A stretch of DNA of 64,000 nucleotides from Straminergon stramineum. Its lineage: Eukaryota; Streptophyta; Bryopsida; Hypnales; Calliergonaceae. Location: positions 17,675,001 through 17,739,000 of the forward strand of contig OY987266.1 in assembly GCA_963920665.1 (NCBI GenBank). The letters are read 5' to 3'. The translations under genes were made by a program, and so were the position numbers. Positions 37,509 to 51,200 of this stretch are shown piece by piece. The notes under the pieces were generated by a model that was not told the DNA's origin, ran no database searches, and saw nothing but the letters and a program-made list of their open reading frames with translations. How positions within the stretch are numbered: the first letter of the stretch is position 1; every line of letters starts with the position of its first letter.

Positions 37509-38010
37509 CATCAAGTTAGCTTTGTTCAACTTCATAACTTGGAAAATACCAGAATATGCCTCACACATGCTACTTCCAAGATGGTTATTGTAATCAATGA
37601 TTTCATCGTCACCTACTAATAGTTGTGCAAACAACTATGCAACACCTTTGAGCATGGGCATTGTATGAATCAAATCTCTCTCAAAGTGTTCTCCAATGGA
37701 GAGGGTTGTATCCCCAAAACATGAGAAAATGGGTGGCTTCACCGAGCGATGCAACTCATTGCTAGACAAATATTTTAGAAGCTAAGTCATAATACAATCA
37801 CAGCTAGGCAACACCTTCTCATCCTAAGCATTGAAAATATCACCAACTACTCCAATTGTCACTGCACATACCTAATCAATACCATACCAATTCCTTAAAA
37901 TTTTGTCAAAGACAATTAAATGTAGAACCATATATTGCAAATTCGAAAATTAATTGTCATAAGCCATTTAGCACCAATGGTAGGAAATCCTGAGGAATTT
38001 GTTGAATATA
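37500..38010 (-). pseudogene. Importin-beta pseudogene, upstream part (right of the transposon)
   Basis: On the minus strand, about 37890 to 37500 contains VCAVTIGVVGDIFNA, LSSNELHRSVKPPIFSCFGD, GDDEIIDYNN and EAYSGIFQVMKLNKANLM in one frame, matching the C-terminal HEAT repeats of plant importin subunit beta-1. TAG stops interrupt it, several at expected Gln positions. Similarity fades above about 37900; any earlier exons are not seen. The frame continues across the transposon into 21380-20830. Confidence 0.85.
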
Positions 38011-39239
38011 GTAGCTTCACTTATCCTCACAATAACATAACATAAGGTTCCAAACTAGGTAAATCCTATTTTCTAATGATTGTATCAAAATATTGCATCC
38101 TCCTTTTACACAAACTAACCATATGCAATAAATTACTAATGCATATATCTAGTAGCAAACAAGGCTAATAGTTTTCCTTTACAATTGAGATTTAAATCAA
38201 ATTTGGAAATTGATGATCACCCGAAGCTAGTACTACACACACAACTTAAAAACAATTTTTTTCATATACCACATTGCATATCTGATAATGCTATTAAATT
38301 TCATGAATCTCCATTTCAAGCGTAGGCCATTTAGGGTTTTAGGGTTTAAGCAATCATTGTTTTGAATGAATTGGAAAGTCCTCTCACTTGATCAAGTGAC
38401 TACACCTCTTTTACACATCATAGGTAGTAATGTGGATGATGAGCCAATTCTTCAAATCACAATAATGTAGGCTTTGCCTTCCCAATTCCAAAGAAATGGC
38501 TAAATCAATTTATGGTGCCAATGCAAAAATCACTAATGGAATTTTGTCTTCATTTAAATCCTCGGATGTAGATGACACAAAATTTTTAACATCCAATTCG
38601 TGAAATTGGCTATATTCCAATACTTCAAGGAAGTTTAGGGCAGATGGCTTCAATCCTTGGTTGTAGAACCCCAAATCTTTCATTGTCCTAGTTTGTGGCC
38701 TGAAATTACACCTTAGCAAAGATTTATGGCACAATTTTTGGTTGTATGAATATATATATTTCTAATGTAACAAAATAAAAGTATTATATGTGTGCTTTGT
38801 TCAACATACACACCTTTGAGTTCCATGCATCTACCTTTCACTATTAAGTTTGGTCAGGTCTTGTGATGAGGTCACTTGCAAAAGCCGCAATCCATGGTTT
38901 GAATGTATATAAGCTCTTTCTTGTGTTTGCAATTACATAATACTTGTCATCAAAATTGTGAGATACAAATTTGGCATTCTCAAACAATTCATTCTATAGT
39001 AACAATTGTATTAGTTTATTTTGGGAGTATGGAGTACAAACAAAGCTTGGATTGGAAGAATATGCAACTATATGCTATCACTATGAATTAACTTCTCAAT
39101 TATACTAAATAATATATCAAATTGAAAGAGGATGATTACTCTATTTTGCCAAATGTGACACTAACTTGGATGAAATTATTGCTTAACTATGAATTCTTCC
39201 AAGTATGATCTTCAAACCTAACTAACAGTTCCACCAAAT
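38011..39239. other. AT-rich intergenic, nothing recognised
   Basis: The minus frame at 38510-38734 is protein-like for about 70 codons but matches no family that I know, and it is flanked by stops. No RNA gene or clear repeat is seen. Confidence 0.35.
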
Positions 39240-42200
39240 TCATTATGTCTTCCTTGGCTTTTCATTTCTTTCTTAATTTCCCCACTTGTGAGTGTTTATT
39301 TACCCACTCATAATAAATAACTTATACAATAGGTTCTTTTTTGTCTTAATTTATTTCTTAACGGGTGTCTAAGCATTATCCATTGAGCCTTCCAAGCAAT
39401 GGACTCTTTCCTAAAATCCTAAGTTTAAAGAAATCATTGGAAACAAACATATTCACAAAGATTAGTCCTAAACAAAATAGAGTTTTTCTACTAAATTTGT
39501 ATTAATTGACCTACTTTGAAAATTAATATAATTTAGATTATTTAGTAATTTACCTCATTTTGGGGTTTATTTTTCTCGTTGTTGTATAGATCATTGAGTT
39601 CTCTTTCATTTGCCATTTTTTACTTATAGCTTGAAGAGTGGATTTTTAATACAAGTTGGCGGAATATGGCTACCGGAGATCTTTTTTTATCTCTTCTCAT
39701 TATTTAAACTTATTTATTCTATTCCACAAGTTGACTTGGAGGGATATGGTTTTTGATAAGATTTCCACTAATTCAAGGCAACTTTCTAATCTATCATATT
39801 TTCTATGTTTCTAATCGCAGAATCGCTTCTCTAAGATTTCTTTTATTTCTATCTAATTTCTATCTAAACTCAAACTTTTGTACTCCTTCATTCTATCATT
39901 CAACTTTGAATTTGTGACTTCTAATCTTCTTTGGTGCAATTGCTACAACTTCTAAGAGAAAAAGAATGGTGAGATTAGTATTTGTTGTTACTTCTTTCTA
40001 ATTTATGGTGATTTTTTCTCTAAACCTACTCCTATGGCTAACTATTCTAGTTCTATTCTAATTTTTTTTTCTTTGCACCTCCTTATTCTTTCTCTCTTCT
40101 ATTCTCCCTAGGTCTAGTCTAAATTTCCTCTCTACCCTAGTTTCTAAGAATTTAAAAAGAAAATTCAAATTTTCTTGAAAAAGGAGGTGATTAAATCCTT
40201 CCCTGACTCCTGTGCTGGGCTCCTCTGGTTGGGCAAGCACCCCTGCTGAGCAGGGATCTCCTAGCAGCTGGCCAGGGGGGCTCCTACCAGGGGCTTCCCT
40301 CCATAGCCAAGGGCCTTCAAGCGGTTGGGGCTCCTGGCCGAGGCTCTGGCGCTAATGGGGGCTCTCTAAGCATAGCTCCCCTTCTACTGTCACAGGGACT
40401 AATCTTTGGGCTAGTCCCTGTTTTTGTTTTTTGTTTGTTTTTAATTTTTGTTTTTTGTCCAACTTTTGAAGAAAAACTTCTATGAAAATTAGTCCTCCTA
40501 CCTTCCTATGGCACTAGAGAGTTTATGAAAAAGAGAATGTGATGAGATTTTTTTGATACTAATTGGGTGAAATTTCTAACAATTTTTTTTTTGAGGTATT
40601 TTTCTACAACTCTAAGGTTCAAAGCTTCGCCGTAGTTGGAAACTTTTGACAAACTAATATAGAATTTCTAAACTTGGAGGTCAAAGCTCTGCCGTATTCC
40701 CCCAAAGACCACTAAATTTCTATCCAATTCTAAAAATCAAAGTCAAAGCTTTGCTGTGTAATGCTAAGCACGAAAAATAACACACAAAGATTTTAACAAA
40801 AGAAAATTAATGGAGGATGAATCAAGAGTGTTAGTACAAAAATTAGTACAAAAATCATAAACATAACAAGCTAGAGGTTTTCCCTAAGCGGCATCGCCAA
40901 TCATAAGGGAAGATTCCTTCAGAGTTAGTGCACAATACTCAAGTCCTAAATAAGGACTTGAAGGAACAACAATTATATTAAAGTAAGAGTTAGTACAACA
41001 AAATATTACCAAATTTTTGTCAAGAACTTGAAAAACTAGTACAAGAACAACAAATAAGACTTGAAAGGACCCCAAAGTCGTTCAAGGCTTACAAAATAGA
41101 AACAAAAGGAGCTTGAAATGCTCCAAAAACACCACGATTACAACTTTGGTTCAAAAATGGCCAAAAGTCCACAATTAATGGACCAACGTGTTTACAAAGC
41201 CAAAATAATGGCTAGAAGGGGTGATTTGGGAGAAGAATGAGTGCCCTTACATATTGTTTTAAGGGCACCCACCTCCTCTCATTTCAACATGGTAATCTTA
41301 TCAATTACGATTTTCATCCTAATTTACCAATTTTGACTTTCTACGCTAGTCCATTTTATAACTTTTGGAAATTAACTCCAAATCACAAATGGAATGCACC
41401 ATTGGCTTCAGAAGGCCATTTTTAGTCTAGAAGAACCCTCTCCCCTTTTTCTAACTTCAAAATTTCAACGAAACTTAATGCCAACTTAACACCAAAAAGG
41501 ATTAAAAACCCAACTTTGGGAGTTTGATTTTTTTGAAAAAAGTAACTAGCCTAGGCTCTCAAGTAGATGTGGGGGAGTAAAAAAAGACCTATCTTTGACC
41601 CCATTCTGCTTCTGTTTGCTCCCGATCCACTGGTCAACTCCATCGTAATCTTTAAATTTTGTCAATTGTTGAGGAATCTTGCAAGTTCGGGTTCTTCTGA
41701 CTATCAGAATGTCTTGAAACTTGTTGGAGCGTCTTATCAATATAAAAGAAGCTATTCTAATTTTTAGTGAGATTTTACCACCACCTGGAAAATTTTTAGG
41801 AATTTCCTATCGTAGATTTGGGCAATTGACCGTCTGGAAAGGCATCTTTTGACTATCAAAAAATTTAAAAACTTTTTGTTGACCCCCCCATGGAATACCA
41901 CAACACATGTGTAGGCTCATATTTTTACTCTACACATCGGCCTAGGGGGAACAAAATCCACCCCCTTATTTAATTATCGATGGTCAGGGAATCTTCCACG
42001 CCGGAAGGAATCTTGGCAAACCGACTTTGCCATTGTTTCATGGGCATGTTTTTAACACTAAGTCACCTTCCTTGGACGAAAGATTCCTCCACGGTCCCAT
42101 CTTGGTATTTTTAACATCTGCAAGTCAATAATTGGGGTTTCGTCGATGAAATGGGGAAATTGAAACCTATCTCCGAGAACTGACCTATGTGCCTCACCAG

Positions 42201-42510
42201 GGTTCCCTCAACCAATATTATCCAAGCTATATCCTTTCTATGTGAGATTTTGAGCCTAGTTTGCTCATAACTCGTAATTACCATGATTGGTTAGGTTCTA
42301 ACCTATTTACAAGTGAACTTTGAATCTAATTAGTAAAAACTCTCAAAATATGACTAAATACTATATTGACATGTATCACACCTATTTTGGTTTTACACTC
42401 TTTTGGAGGGTTTTGTACTATTTTCCACACTTATTTTCGCAAAAAAATTAAACAAAGATAAGTGAGTCCCCGGTGATGAAATAGGGGCTCACTCTACATA
42501 CAATCTCAGT
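39240..42510. repeat. Long non-coding dispersed repeat D, copy 1
   Basis: Blocks occur in the same order as in 48250-53720: a GGGTGTCTAAG...CCATTGAGCCTTCCAA block, a pyrimidine-rich block, a GC-rich block near 40190-40400, GGCATCGCCAA, AAAAATGGCCAAAA, AAGGGCACCCACC, GTAATCTTATCAATTA, AGTAACTAGCCTAGGCTCT and GGGGCTCAC. There is no coding capacity. It may be a large non-autonomous retroelement, but I could not find LTRs or a primer-binding site. Confidence 0.55.
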
Positions 42511-42818
42511 AACAAGAGGATTATTTTCTATTGGACAACTACTTATCAATTACAATGGCAACTAAACTTAAATCTATTTCAAAGTTATCAAAAGAAGAAG
42601 ACCACATGTGCAACTCATTCTCATTATGGGTGATCAAAATGTACCACATCCAAGCCCCAAATAATCAAAAATTTAATGTATCCACTTCAAAAGAAAAAAT
42701 CTTTCTATTGGCACCATTTTACACCCTAAAGTCTTGACAGTGTAGGAAGCTTTAAAACTAGGACAATTATAGATTGGGGATGAATTCAAGGATATAGACC
42801 TATGTCATGAGGTGCCTA
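42511..42818. other. AT-rich spacer, nothing recognised
   Basis: A short unremarkable stretch between repeat D and the CACTA-type MITE. Confidence 0.35.
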
Positions 42819-42972
42819 CACTAGAAGAAATCTGCATTTGCCTCAACAAAATCTACATGACGTGTTTGTTGAGGCAAACGCAAAATCTGTGTTGAAAAAT
42901 GTAGATTTTGCATTTGCCTCAACAAACACGTCATGTACATTTCGTTGAGGCAAACGCAGATTTCTTCTAGTA
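42819..42972. mobile_element. 154-bp foldback MITE with CACTA ends
   Basis: It starts CACTAGAAGAAATCTGC and ends GCAGATTTCTTCTAGTA; the arms of about 72 bp pair almost throughout, with a loop of about 10 bases. The flanking CTA on both sides is a 3-bp target duplication, as in the CACTA superfamily. The termini match the 1.3-kb element at 51817. Confidence 0.78.
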
Positions 42973-43389
42973 CTATGTCATGAATATAATGGACATACAT
43001 GGATGTTTCAACAAGAACTTGGAATTTCAAATTAAATGTTGAAAGTGCACAATGTGAAGCATCATAACTAGTTGAAAGAGTTTGAACAATCACAATGAAA
43101 AGAAAACTATCAAAATAATCAATCTAGTAGAACTATGTACCATTTCAAACATTTCTACATCTAATACATGCGAGATATATTAATATTTTCTAATTCTACT
43201 ATTCATAAATACCTCATTTCTAGGCAAAAGAACCTATCACATTCCCCATTGGGCTCCTAAATATAGAGCAAGATCAATTTGAAGTTGTGTACCTTCTCCT
43301 ACAACCTCTGGAGTTTCAACATCAAGGTTGGCATCCATTGGCACCATATCATCATCAAATACCTCACCATACAATCCCTTGTCTTCTAG
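42973..43389. other. Spacer after the CACTA MITE, possible 3' end of the Harbinger pseudogene
   Basis: No gene is seen. From about 43200 the minus strand may still be the decayed C-terminal part or tail of the transposase pseudogene. Confidence 0.3.
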
Positions 43390-44560
43390 CATTTGCAACA
43401 ACTACAATTCATCGTGATTTTGCCCCATCAAAATATTATGTAGAATGGCACAATAGAGAATAACATTTGGGATAAAGATTACACATAATTCACACAAGTT
43501 TCATTAGCAAATCTTGGAAGCTCTATTTCAAAATACCCAAAGCGTTCTCTATGATACATCTTCCCTTCCAAAGCTATTTGTTGAATAGGCTTTCAAGCAC
43601 CCTACCAATGCAGAGTCCTTTGTGGGGAACTATGAGCCATGGCAACAAGAGATAAACAATATCTCTTATCTAGTAGGGACTAAATCCCTCCATGAAATAA
43701 TGGGCATCAAACAAGTTGTTGTACATTCCCAAACAATACAGAGACGACCTTCGCAATACAAAAGCATCATGCCTAGAACTTGGCATGCCTAGGTAGAGAT
43801 CCAAAAAGTGTTTCCTAGCATCAACCACAACTAGACAATTCATGATGTATCCTCCAGATTTAAAGTAAAAATAATCCTCTAGTCCATGAGAGGATTTTGC
43901 ACATGGGTGCCATCGCTAGCCCCAACCATAGCAGACAATCTACAAAGTTATTTAAACACTTCCTAGCTGTCCAAAAGCTTTTGCCTTTTTGGCCATATGA
44001 TCTCGTGTTGAAGCTGAGTATTAATGGAATGCACAATTTGTTGTAGAATAATGAAAATAATAAACTTTCCCATTGCAAATAACTCTAAGTACAAAAACAA
44101 ACGTGTACCATTTGCAAGCTTGAAAAGTGTGCACACTAGACGAACCAATATCAGCATTGCAAAATGATAATGAGTATCCTTTTTCTTGAATTCTGGACTC
44201 AAAAGATTAGCTAGAGCAAAGACAACAAGTTTGGTGAAATAGAAAAGTTGAACCCATCTTACATCATCATATTGTTCTATTAAAAATTGAGAAAACTAAG
44301 TTGTGGATCGAGGTTTGATTCAAAAACGCAAATCTTCTTCTAGCATGTTGAATATGTTAGAGAGTCCGAAATTGTGCAATACAACTTGCATCAACCTAGC
44401 CGAATTAAGAACATGTGGTTCAACTTCTTGCCAAATCAAGTGCAAGGAATCATCAGCCTCTTCTTCTACTCCAATTTGCAATACAACCTTGAGTGATCGT
44501 TGTAAGTTGAGTAGAAGTAGAAACATTGAAAAAAAAAGACATCATCTATAGGATCATCAA
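43390..44560 (-). pseudogene. PIF/Harbinger transposase pseudogene
   Basis: The minus strand reads, in order, DDVRW, LFKLANGTRLFLYLELFAMG, INTQLQHEIIWPKRQKLL, GASDGTHVQ, GGYIMNCLVVVDARKHF, LGMPSSRHDAFVLR, YLLLPWLIVP and IENALGILK. This is the order and spacing of a Harbinger DDE transposase, with the catalytic acids recognisable in GASDGTH, the VVDA/RHDA stretch and IENALG. TAG/TGA stops and at least one frame change break it into short frames. No matching terminal repeats were found. Confidence 0.78.
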
Positions 44561-47245
44561 AGATGGCCATTGGAATCAATATTGGGAAATGGACTCTAGG
44601 TAGGGAAACAAAATCATGTCACTAGTAGAAATCTAAAACTTAATCCCAATGCAATGGGTTATGAATCCTTCATCGTATAGACACAAGTTTCTTCAGAACC
44701 AAACTCACAGAATTGACAAACTCAAGAAACATTGACATTAACAAATTTGCAAGAGAGCATATTGGCATTAATAGGAACTAATTAGCTCTGAATATCTGAA
44801 ACCCTAATAAGGAAAAGCACACTGTGGTTGGAGCTGGAGACAACACTTTCTCTTCAATCGTCCCCTCTAACATGCAATTCTCCCCACTTCTGCTAAGCAT
44901 TGACAATGAAAAATAACCTAAGCCATTCAAAGTTGCTTTGTGAATGCAAGTGAAAACCATCTCCACTAAACTAAATCTTTGAAGCTAGAATAGAAACAAG
45001 AGACCTTCCATGCATTCCAAGAGCATCGCTATAACTTTCTACCAAAGATGGAAAAAAATGACCATTGTAAATAGTAAGCCAGCTTGACAATGCTCCTACT
45101 ATACAATCCCACCCTTGCAAGTGTGAACCCAAACTATGTAACTAGAAAAAAAAACAAGTCAAAATTGGCACCCTAAACTTCCAATTTATCAAAGCCTTGT
45201 GCTTGTCTAAACAATTGCTACATAATTTTTTGAGATAAGCAAAGTAAGAAGCTTTGACAATTGTGAGGTGTAATAGTGACCTATAAATTATTGGATTTGG
45301 GGGCTTTACAAAAACTGAACTTTCTTAGCAAAGTCCCAATGTGGCCATACTTTTAGCTTCAGGTTTCATATATTGAACATTAGCCTGAACAAATTTTATA
45401 TAATAAATTGTGTGTACTTTAGGCAAATATTATGAACACTACATTCCACTCATTACTACATATAAGTCGATCATATGATCATCAAATGTTTGGTGTCAAG
45501 GATGTGTGTCTACATCTTTTTCTTATCTCATTTGTTATAAGATGATACTTAAAGTCTTATTGTTGCTACCCAATCAAAGTGTATATACAATTACATGTCT
45601 AGGCAATTGAAGCATGTAAAACATTGTTACTTTAGTAGTAAGGATTATAACATGTAACTTAAGTTTTATAGATGGAGGACTCTTGCTCAATTCCTTCTTT
45701 CCTACATATAGAAAGATGTCCCTTTATAACTTCAACATGTGTAAGAAATATGATCTATGAAGCTTTGAGAAAGTTGAGATTATTCATGAGATCTTAGGAG
45801 TAAAGATTTAGGCCAAAATGAAAACCATGTACCTCTAAAGACTAGTTGAGAAAATCATTGCACTAGTCCAAGCTTATTGCTAAGTTATTCAACAATTTAC
45901 AAAGATTTTAAGGATTAGATTAAGACTCTACTCATGTACACATTATGAATGGGAGGGTACTATCAATGGCAAATTGTTTGTGATTAAAGCTTTCACCATT
46001 GTATTTAATTTGTAGTTGGTATCTAGTTTGTACTTTAGAGGGACTTGAAGGAAGAAATCCAACATACTAGAAGACTTTTTCCTCATGGTTTAATGCTTTT
46101 AAGACCCTAATAGATCAAAAAGACCCTCAAGTATGACTTTAGAATTGAAGCATTCAATCCATGGAGCTTAGGTCAATTAGGCATATTCAAATACAAACTA
46201 AACATCAAAAGAATCTTACAACTACTGCCCTTTAAGTTGAAACTATAAAATTAGGTATCATCTATATATAATGAATATACAAAATCTATCTTGCCATATT
46301 CTCCCAAAAGTGATTATAAAATGATGGAGTTCTGACATGGTGAATACAATCAAAACATTTGCCACCATACATGTTGCCAATACATCAAATATACTGGCAA
46401 AACTAATGGCAAAAGGAGTTTCCATGCATCTATTCTATGTTAACTAAATTGTGTTAACATGTGTTGGGTGAGAACTTAGTGTCTCTACACATACTTGTTG
46501 AACTCTATCAACACCTTCCAATACTCAATCACTATAGATTTTGTACTAACAACAATTTTGATAACTAAAATTACACTTGTCAAACCTCTACTTTGCATCA
46601 ACTAGAACAAAAATCTCATTTTGCAACTATAACATTGATTCAAACACTTACATTTTCATCACAAACAATGGACATGCATAGGCTCTGTAGTTTAAAGGCA
46701 TGGTTTGCGACTTTGCGTCTTTCTATCTTCTACCAAGATTTTCAAATTTGTTGCCTCCAAACCCCACATCTAGAAGCAATTTCAAAAACCCTCATGATAA
46801 AGTCACCCTCCCACTAGAGTTCACTAATGAATTTTAGATGCCTTTTAGCTAAAATCACCTTTTTGTTAGCCATCCTAATAAACCTTACTCTATGTCGAAG
46901 AAAAAAACAAAGGCTCCCAAAAATTTTAAGAAAAATTCATGTTAAAATCAACTACAAATGGCCCCATCCAATGCATTTCAACCAACTTCTTGCCCAAATT
47001 GTCCTTTTGAACCAACCTAAATTGAGAAACTCCATGTGCACAAAATACAAAAGCTTTTAAGCTTTGTCATGAAGACAATACATCCAAATTGACAATTTGG
47101 TTTTGACAAATTAATATATGAAACTTTCATTTTAAAAAGATTAGCTGTATGGAAACAATTAAGATCGAAATTGTGAACAACAAAAATCCCATCAAAGATG
47201 ACCATTGTGGGCAAAATAATTTATGAAAACCATCTTCATTACGAG
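44561..47245. other. AT-rich intergenic, nothing recognised
   Basis: Short open frames (44778-44966 minus, 46593-46817 plus, 46827-47060 plus) match no family that I know. No array, hairpin or RNA gene is seen. Confidence 0.35.
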
Positions 47246-48189
47246 TTAACCCCTAAACGCCCAAACTACGTTTTTTGGCAACATAGCAATTTTGGATTTT
47301 TGGGCAACTCACTACAAATAGAGTTTTTCTTTTTTTTTCTTTGAAATTTTCACACAACATGTGCTTGAGGAATAGCTTCAAGGCCCAACAATCTTCATAA
47401 CTTTTGACTAAATGGTTAAAAAGTTATTGCATGATATGTAATTTTCATTAATCTTCGGGCAATCCAAAAATTTCTTTAAAAAATACTTTTTTCAGAAATA
47501 AAAATTTGAAATTTTTTTTCTAGATTTATATGTACATAGAAAGCTTTGAATCATTCCATTTTGATTCATGAGATGAAAGTTATGAGGAGTTTTAGTTTTA
47601 GAGATTCTCTACTCTAAAATAAACTTTGAAGTCCTTCATTTAACTCATTTTTCAATATTTTTTGAAAAAAATAAAATCACATGATTTAGATTATTTATTA
47701 CAACATTACAACCATTGGTTTTGGCATTTTCCAATTCCATAACAAAATTATTCACAATTTAGTATTTTGAATCATTCTCTACTTCTTTATACTTACTTTC
47801 TTTTTCCTATCTATTGTACAATTTCAAATGATCTAAATTTTTTCAAGCATGTATTCAACTTGCCTTGAAGAATGAATCCAAAGAGTAACGACCATTTTGG
47901 AATTTTTTGCTTACAAATGTGGCCTTGTGAAGTGCAACTGCCTGTTTTTTCACAAGGCCAAAAAATGTTTTTTTGACAATTCAAACGTTAACATCTTACA
48001 ATGTGCACGGTGGAAATTTCTGAAATTTTTTCTACATCTTCTCAAATCAATTTAAGTTAGTACAAGAACTTACGGTGACAAGTGTGTAGAAATATTTTTT
48101 TCCTAAAATTTATTACTTATACTAGAAATGATAGTTTTGGAGTGTTTTTGGTGAAAATATAGTTCAAAATATAAACATTTAGGGGTTAA
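47246..48189. mobile_element. TTAA element, family B copy 1
   Basis: Starts TTAACCCCTAAACGCCC and ends ATTTAGGGGTTAA. About 0.94 kb, non-coding, aligned over its length with 54334-55257 and 62657-63589. Confidence 0.72.
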
Positions 48190-48249
48190 ACGTAAATTGA
48201 TCATGAAAAAAATAGTGATGATGTTTTACCTTGAAGTAACACCTTGCCA

Positions 48250-51200
48250 AAACATATCCTTTGATGTTGGTGAACTTGAGATGTCACCCCACCTTATTTA
48301 CCAATTCTAACAAATATCTTACCTTGGTGTGTAATGAATTGGCAAATTTTCCTCCAATGTATCTTACATTTTCCTATACATTTATTCCTCAATGTGAACA
48401 CTTTAATACCCACCCTTGGTATTTAAACAAGTACAATCAAGTTCTTGGTGTTTAAGTGGAAATTTCTCCTAATTGGGTGCCTAGATGTGATCCATTGTGC
48501 CTTTCAACAAAGGGATCTTTTCTAATTGCCTTTTGGATATGGATCTACAAAATAAACCAATGGAAATTGAAAAGACTCCAACTTTTTGCCAACTGATTGA
48601 ACTAAGCAAGGCAACTATGGTTTTTGAAGCAAAAGTTTACAACAATCAACTATCAATTTTAGGTTCAAGATCAAATCATTAAATTTCCAAAAACATAAAA
48701 CTCATTCAATTTCAATGTTCCTAGAGAACCTTATGACTAGATGAAGTGTAGCCCTTATAAGGGCGATTTAAACTTCATCCATCTTTTCTGTTGAATCCTA
48801 AATTCAATTTGACTTCAAATTTTAGGTCAACACCTACTCTCTAAATACTAAGTTTGGCTTGTATGGACAAAATATTGGTAAGTTTATCCATTCCTCACTC
48901 TAAACTTCATCCTTCATTATCTTATGTTTTTTAAGGTAATTTTCAAATTTTTTGAGTTAGTTTTGGACTTAACTAATCTTCTTCTATGAGATTCTAAGCT
49001 TCAATTTCTTCCTTGGTTATCTTCAAAAGATTTTAAATTGACATCTATATCTTTCTAATGGTGCTAAATTACTTCTTTCAAGTTACTATTTTAGACTTTT
49101 AAAACTTGTTCCTTACAGAGCTTGAATTCACCTATCCAAATTGCTAAGATAATTGAAGATTGAACTTTCCTAGAGAATGTTACAAATGGATGAAATTTGA
49201 CCACTAATCAATACTTCAAACTTCATCGGCTAATTACAATTAACCTAAAAGTTGAAATTCATTTCTAATTTCCCCTCTAAACTTTGGATTTTTACTATTC
49301 CATAAATTTCAATTCTTGTTCCTTTTGGATGAATTTGACTTATTTTCATCCAATCTAGCTCATAAACTTCATCCACTCATATCTTACTTGTTTTAAGTCT
49401 ATTGTCTAAGTGTCTTACATTTTTGGAAACCTCTAGACTTCTTATACAAGTTTCTAAAGCTAAACTTAAGATAAATTCCAATAATAATGTCCTGATTTTA
49501 GCTTGCACTTCGGCTATAGTTTATAGTTCCTAATTACAAGATTTAAAAGAAAGATAAGGTAATTAAACACTTACCTTAGATTGAACCTCATCTATGAGGT
49601 GGTTGAAAACTCTTTGAAAGCCTTCCTCATTTGCCATCTTGTCCTTCCTTAATTTTTGCTAACTACTTAATGTTCAAAGTTTTTTGGTACAAATGGTGGA
49701 AGCTAATTCCAAAGTTAATTCCTACTCCATTCTAAGTCTCCCTTCTTATTCCTTCTTTTTCCTTCTCCTTCTTTTTCTTCTCCTTCTATTCAATTCAATA
49801 ATTGAACTTCCCTATTTGACTTTGCAATAGAATACTTGTTCAAATTTCAAGACAATAATTGAATAATGAATATTCTTGTCCCCCCATCCAAAGTCAATTA
49901 CTAAGTTGCATCATTCTCATTCCACCTTCTCTCTAGCTTGAACTTTCATGCATTTTGTGGCATTGGATTTTGTATTAGACTTCTAGGTTGTATATCAATA
50001 CCTTAAACTCCCCTTCTATCCCTTGTAGTTTGGACTTGTCTTTTTGGATTTTGTTGTACTAAGACTAGACTAACTTGACTTCTTCCCCCCACTATTTAGA
50101 CCTTGGAGCCCTAAAATGAGTCCCTAGAGTCCTAAAATTGAACCCGGAGTTCCAAAATTGGTCCTTGAAGCCTTGGCCTTGGCTTGGTCTTGTTGCTTGG
50201 CTAGGTGACCCAACATTGGCCTCCTTGGTATGATGGGGGTATTGGAGGTTGGTTGGATCTGAGTACTGGGGGTGTTGGGGCCAAACTTCTAATTTTTTCT
50301 CATGATTGGGTTATTTGGTGTTGCGAACAACTTTGTGGTTGGCACTAAATTTTAACAATGACACGGATATTTGAACAATGGATTTTTGAACTAGAGAATT
50401 TACACTACTTGGATATATGGAAACTAAAGAAAATCCCACAAATGTGGATATTTGGAAACTATGCTTGGACTTAGAAACTAATGGCTTGGAAACCAACTTG
50501 AGACTTTGGATTTAAAGCTCAACTTTTGCACTTAGAGACTAATGGTTGAAGTTTTTGGAAGTTTCTTTAAGACATAGGTTCAAAGCTTCATTGTCCAAAA
50601 AAGATTTTTGAAATATAACAACAACGCTAGAACTTTGGGAAGTCAAAGCTTCCCCATCTAAAGAAAGACAAAGGAAATAAGCACAAAATTTGGACAAGGC
50701 ACAAGTAGCAAAAACAAAGTTAGTACAAAACACATTTATACAAAACAAGTTAGTACAACCAAACCACAATTCCTAGAGGATTTTTTACTTATGGAATTCC
50801 CACTTAGTAGTATACAACTGATAAACATATTCTAGAGGGCCCTATAAATGGCATCGCTAAGGTATGGAGGGGGCTAATTCTAGGATTAGAACATGGTAAA
50901 CAAAACAACCTAGAAACAACAAGTTAATGCAAACACCAACAATAACAAGTGCAAATAGAAACAAACTTTGAAGGGACCCCAACATCCTTCAAAGATTGCT
51001 CAGAAAAACATAAAAATAGAACAAAAAGGCTCAAAAAGAACCCCTCCAGTGAATTGGCTCAAAAATGGCCAAAATCCACTAAAAGTCTAAAATTAATCCA
51101 ACGGAGTGAAAGTTTCAGTAAAAGGTGTTTTTGAGAGGGGAATTGGTGCCCTTATATATTTTTCCAAGGGCACCCCACCCCCTCTCATTTTCCTAATGGT

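Noticed and set aside
38328..38352. TTTAGGG-like telomeric repeat
   Set aside because: Only two or three imperfect units, as expected by chance in AT-rich DNA.
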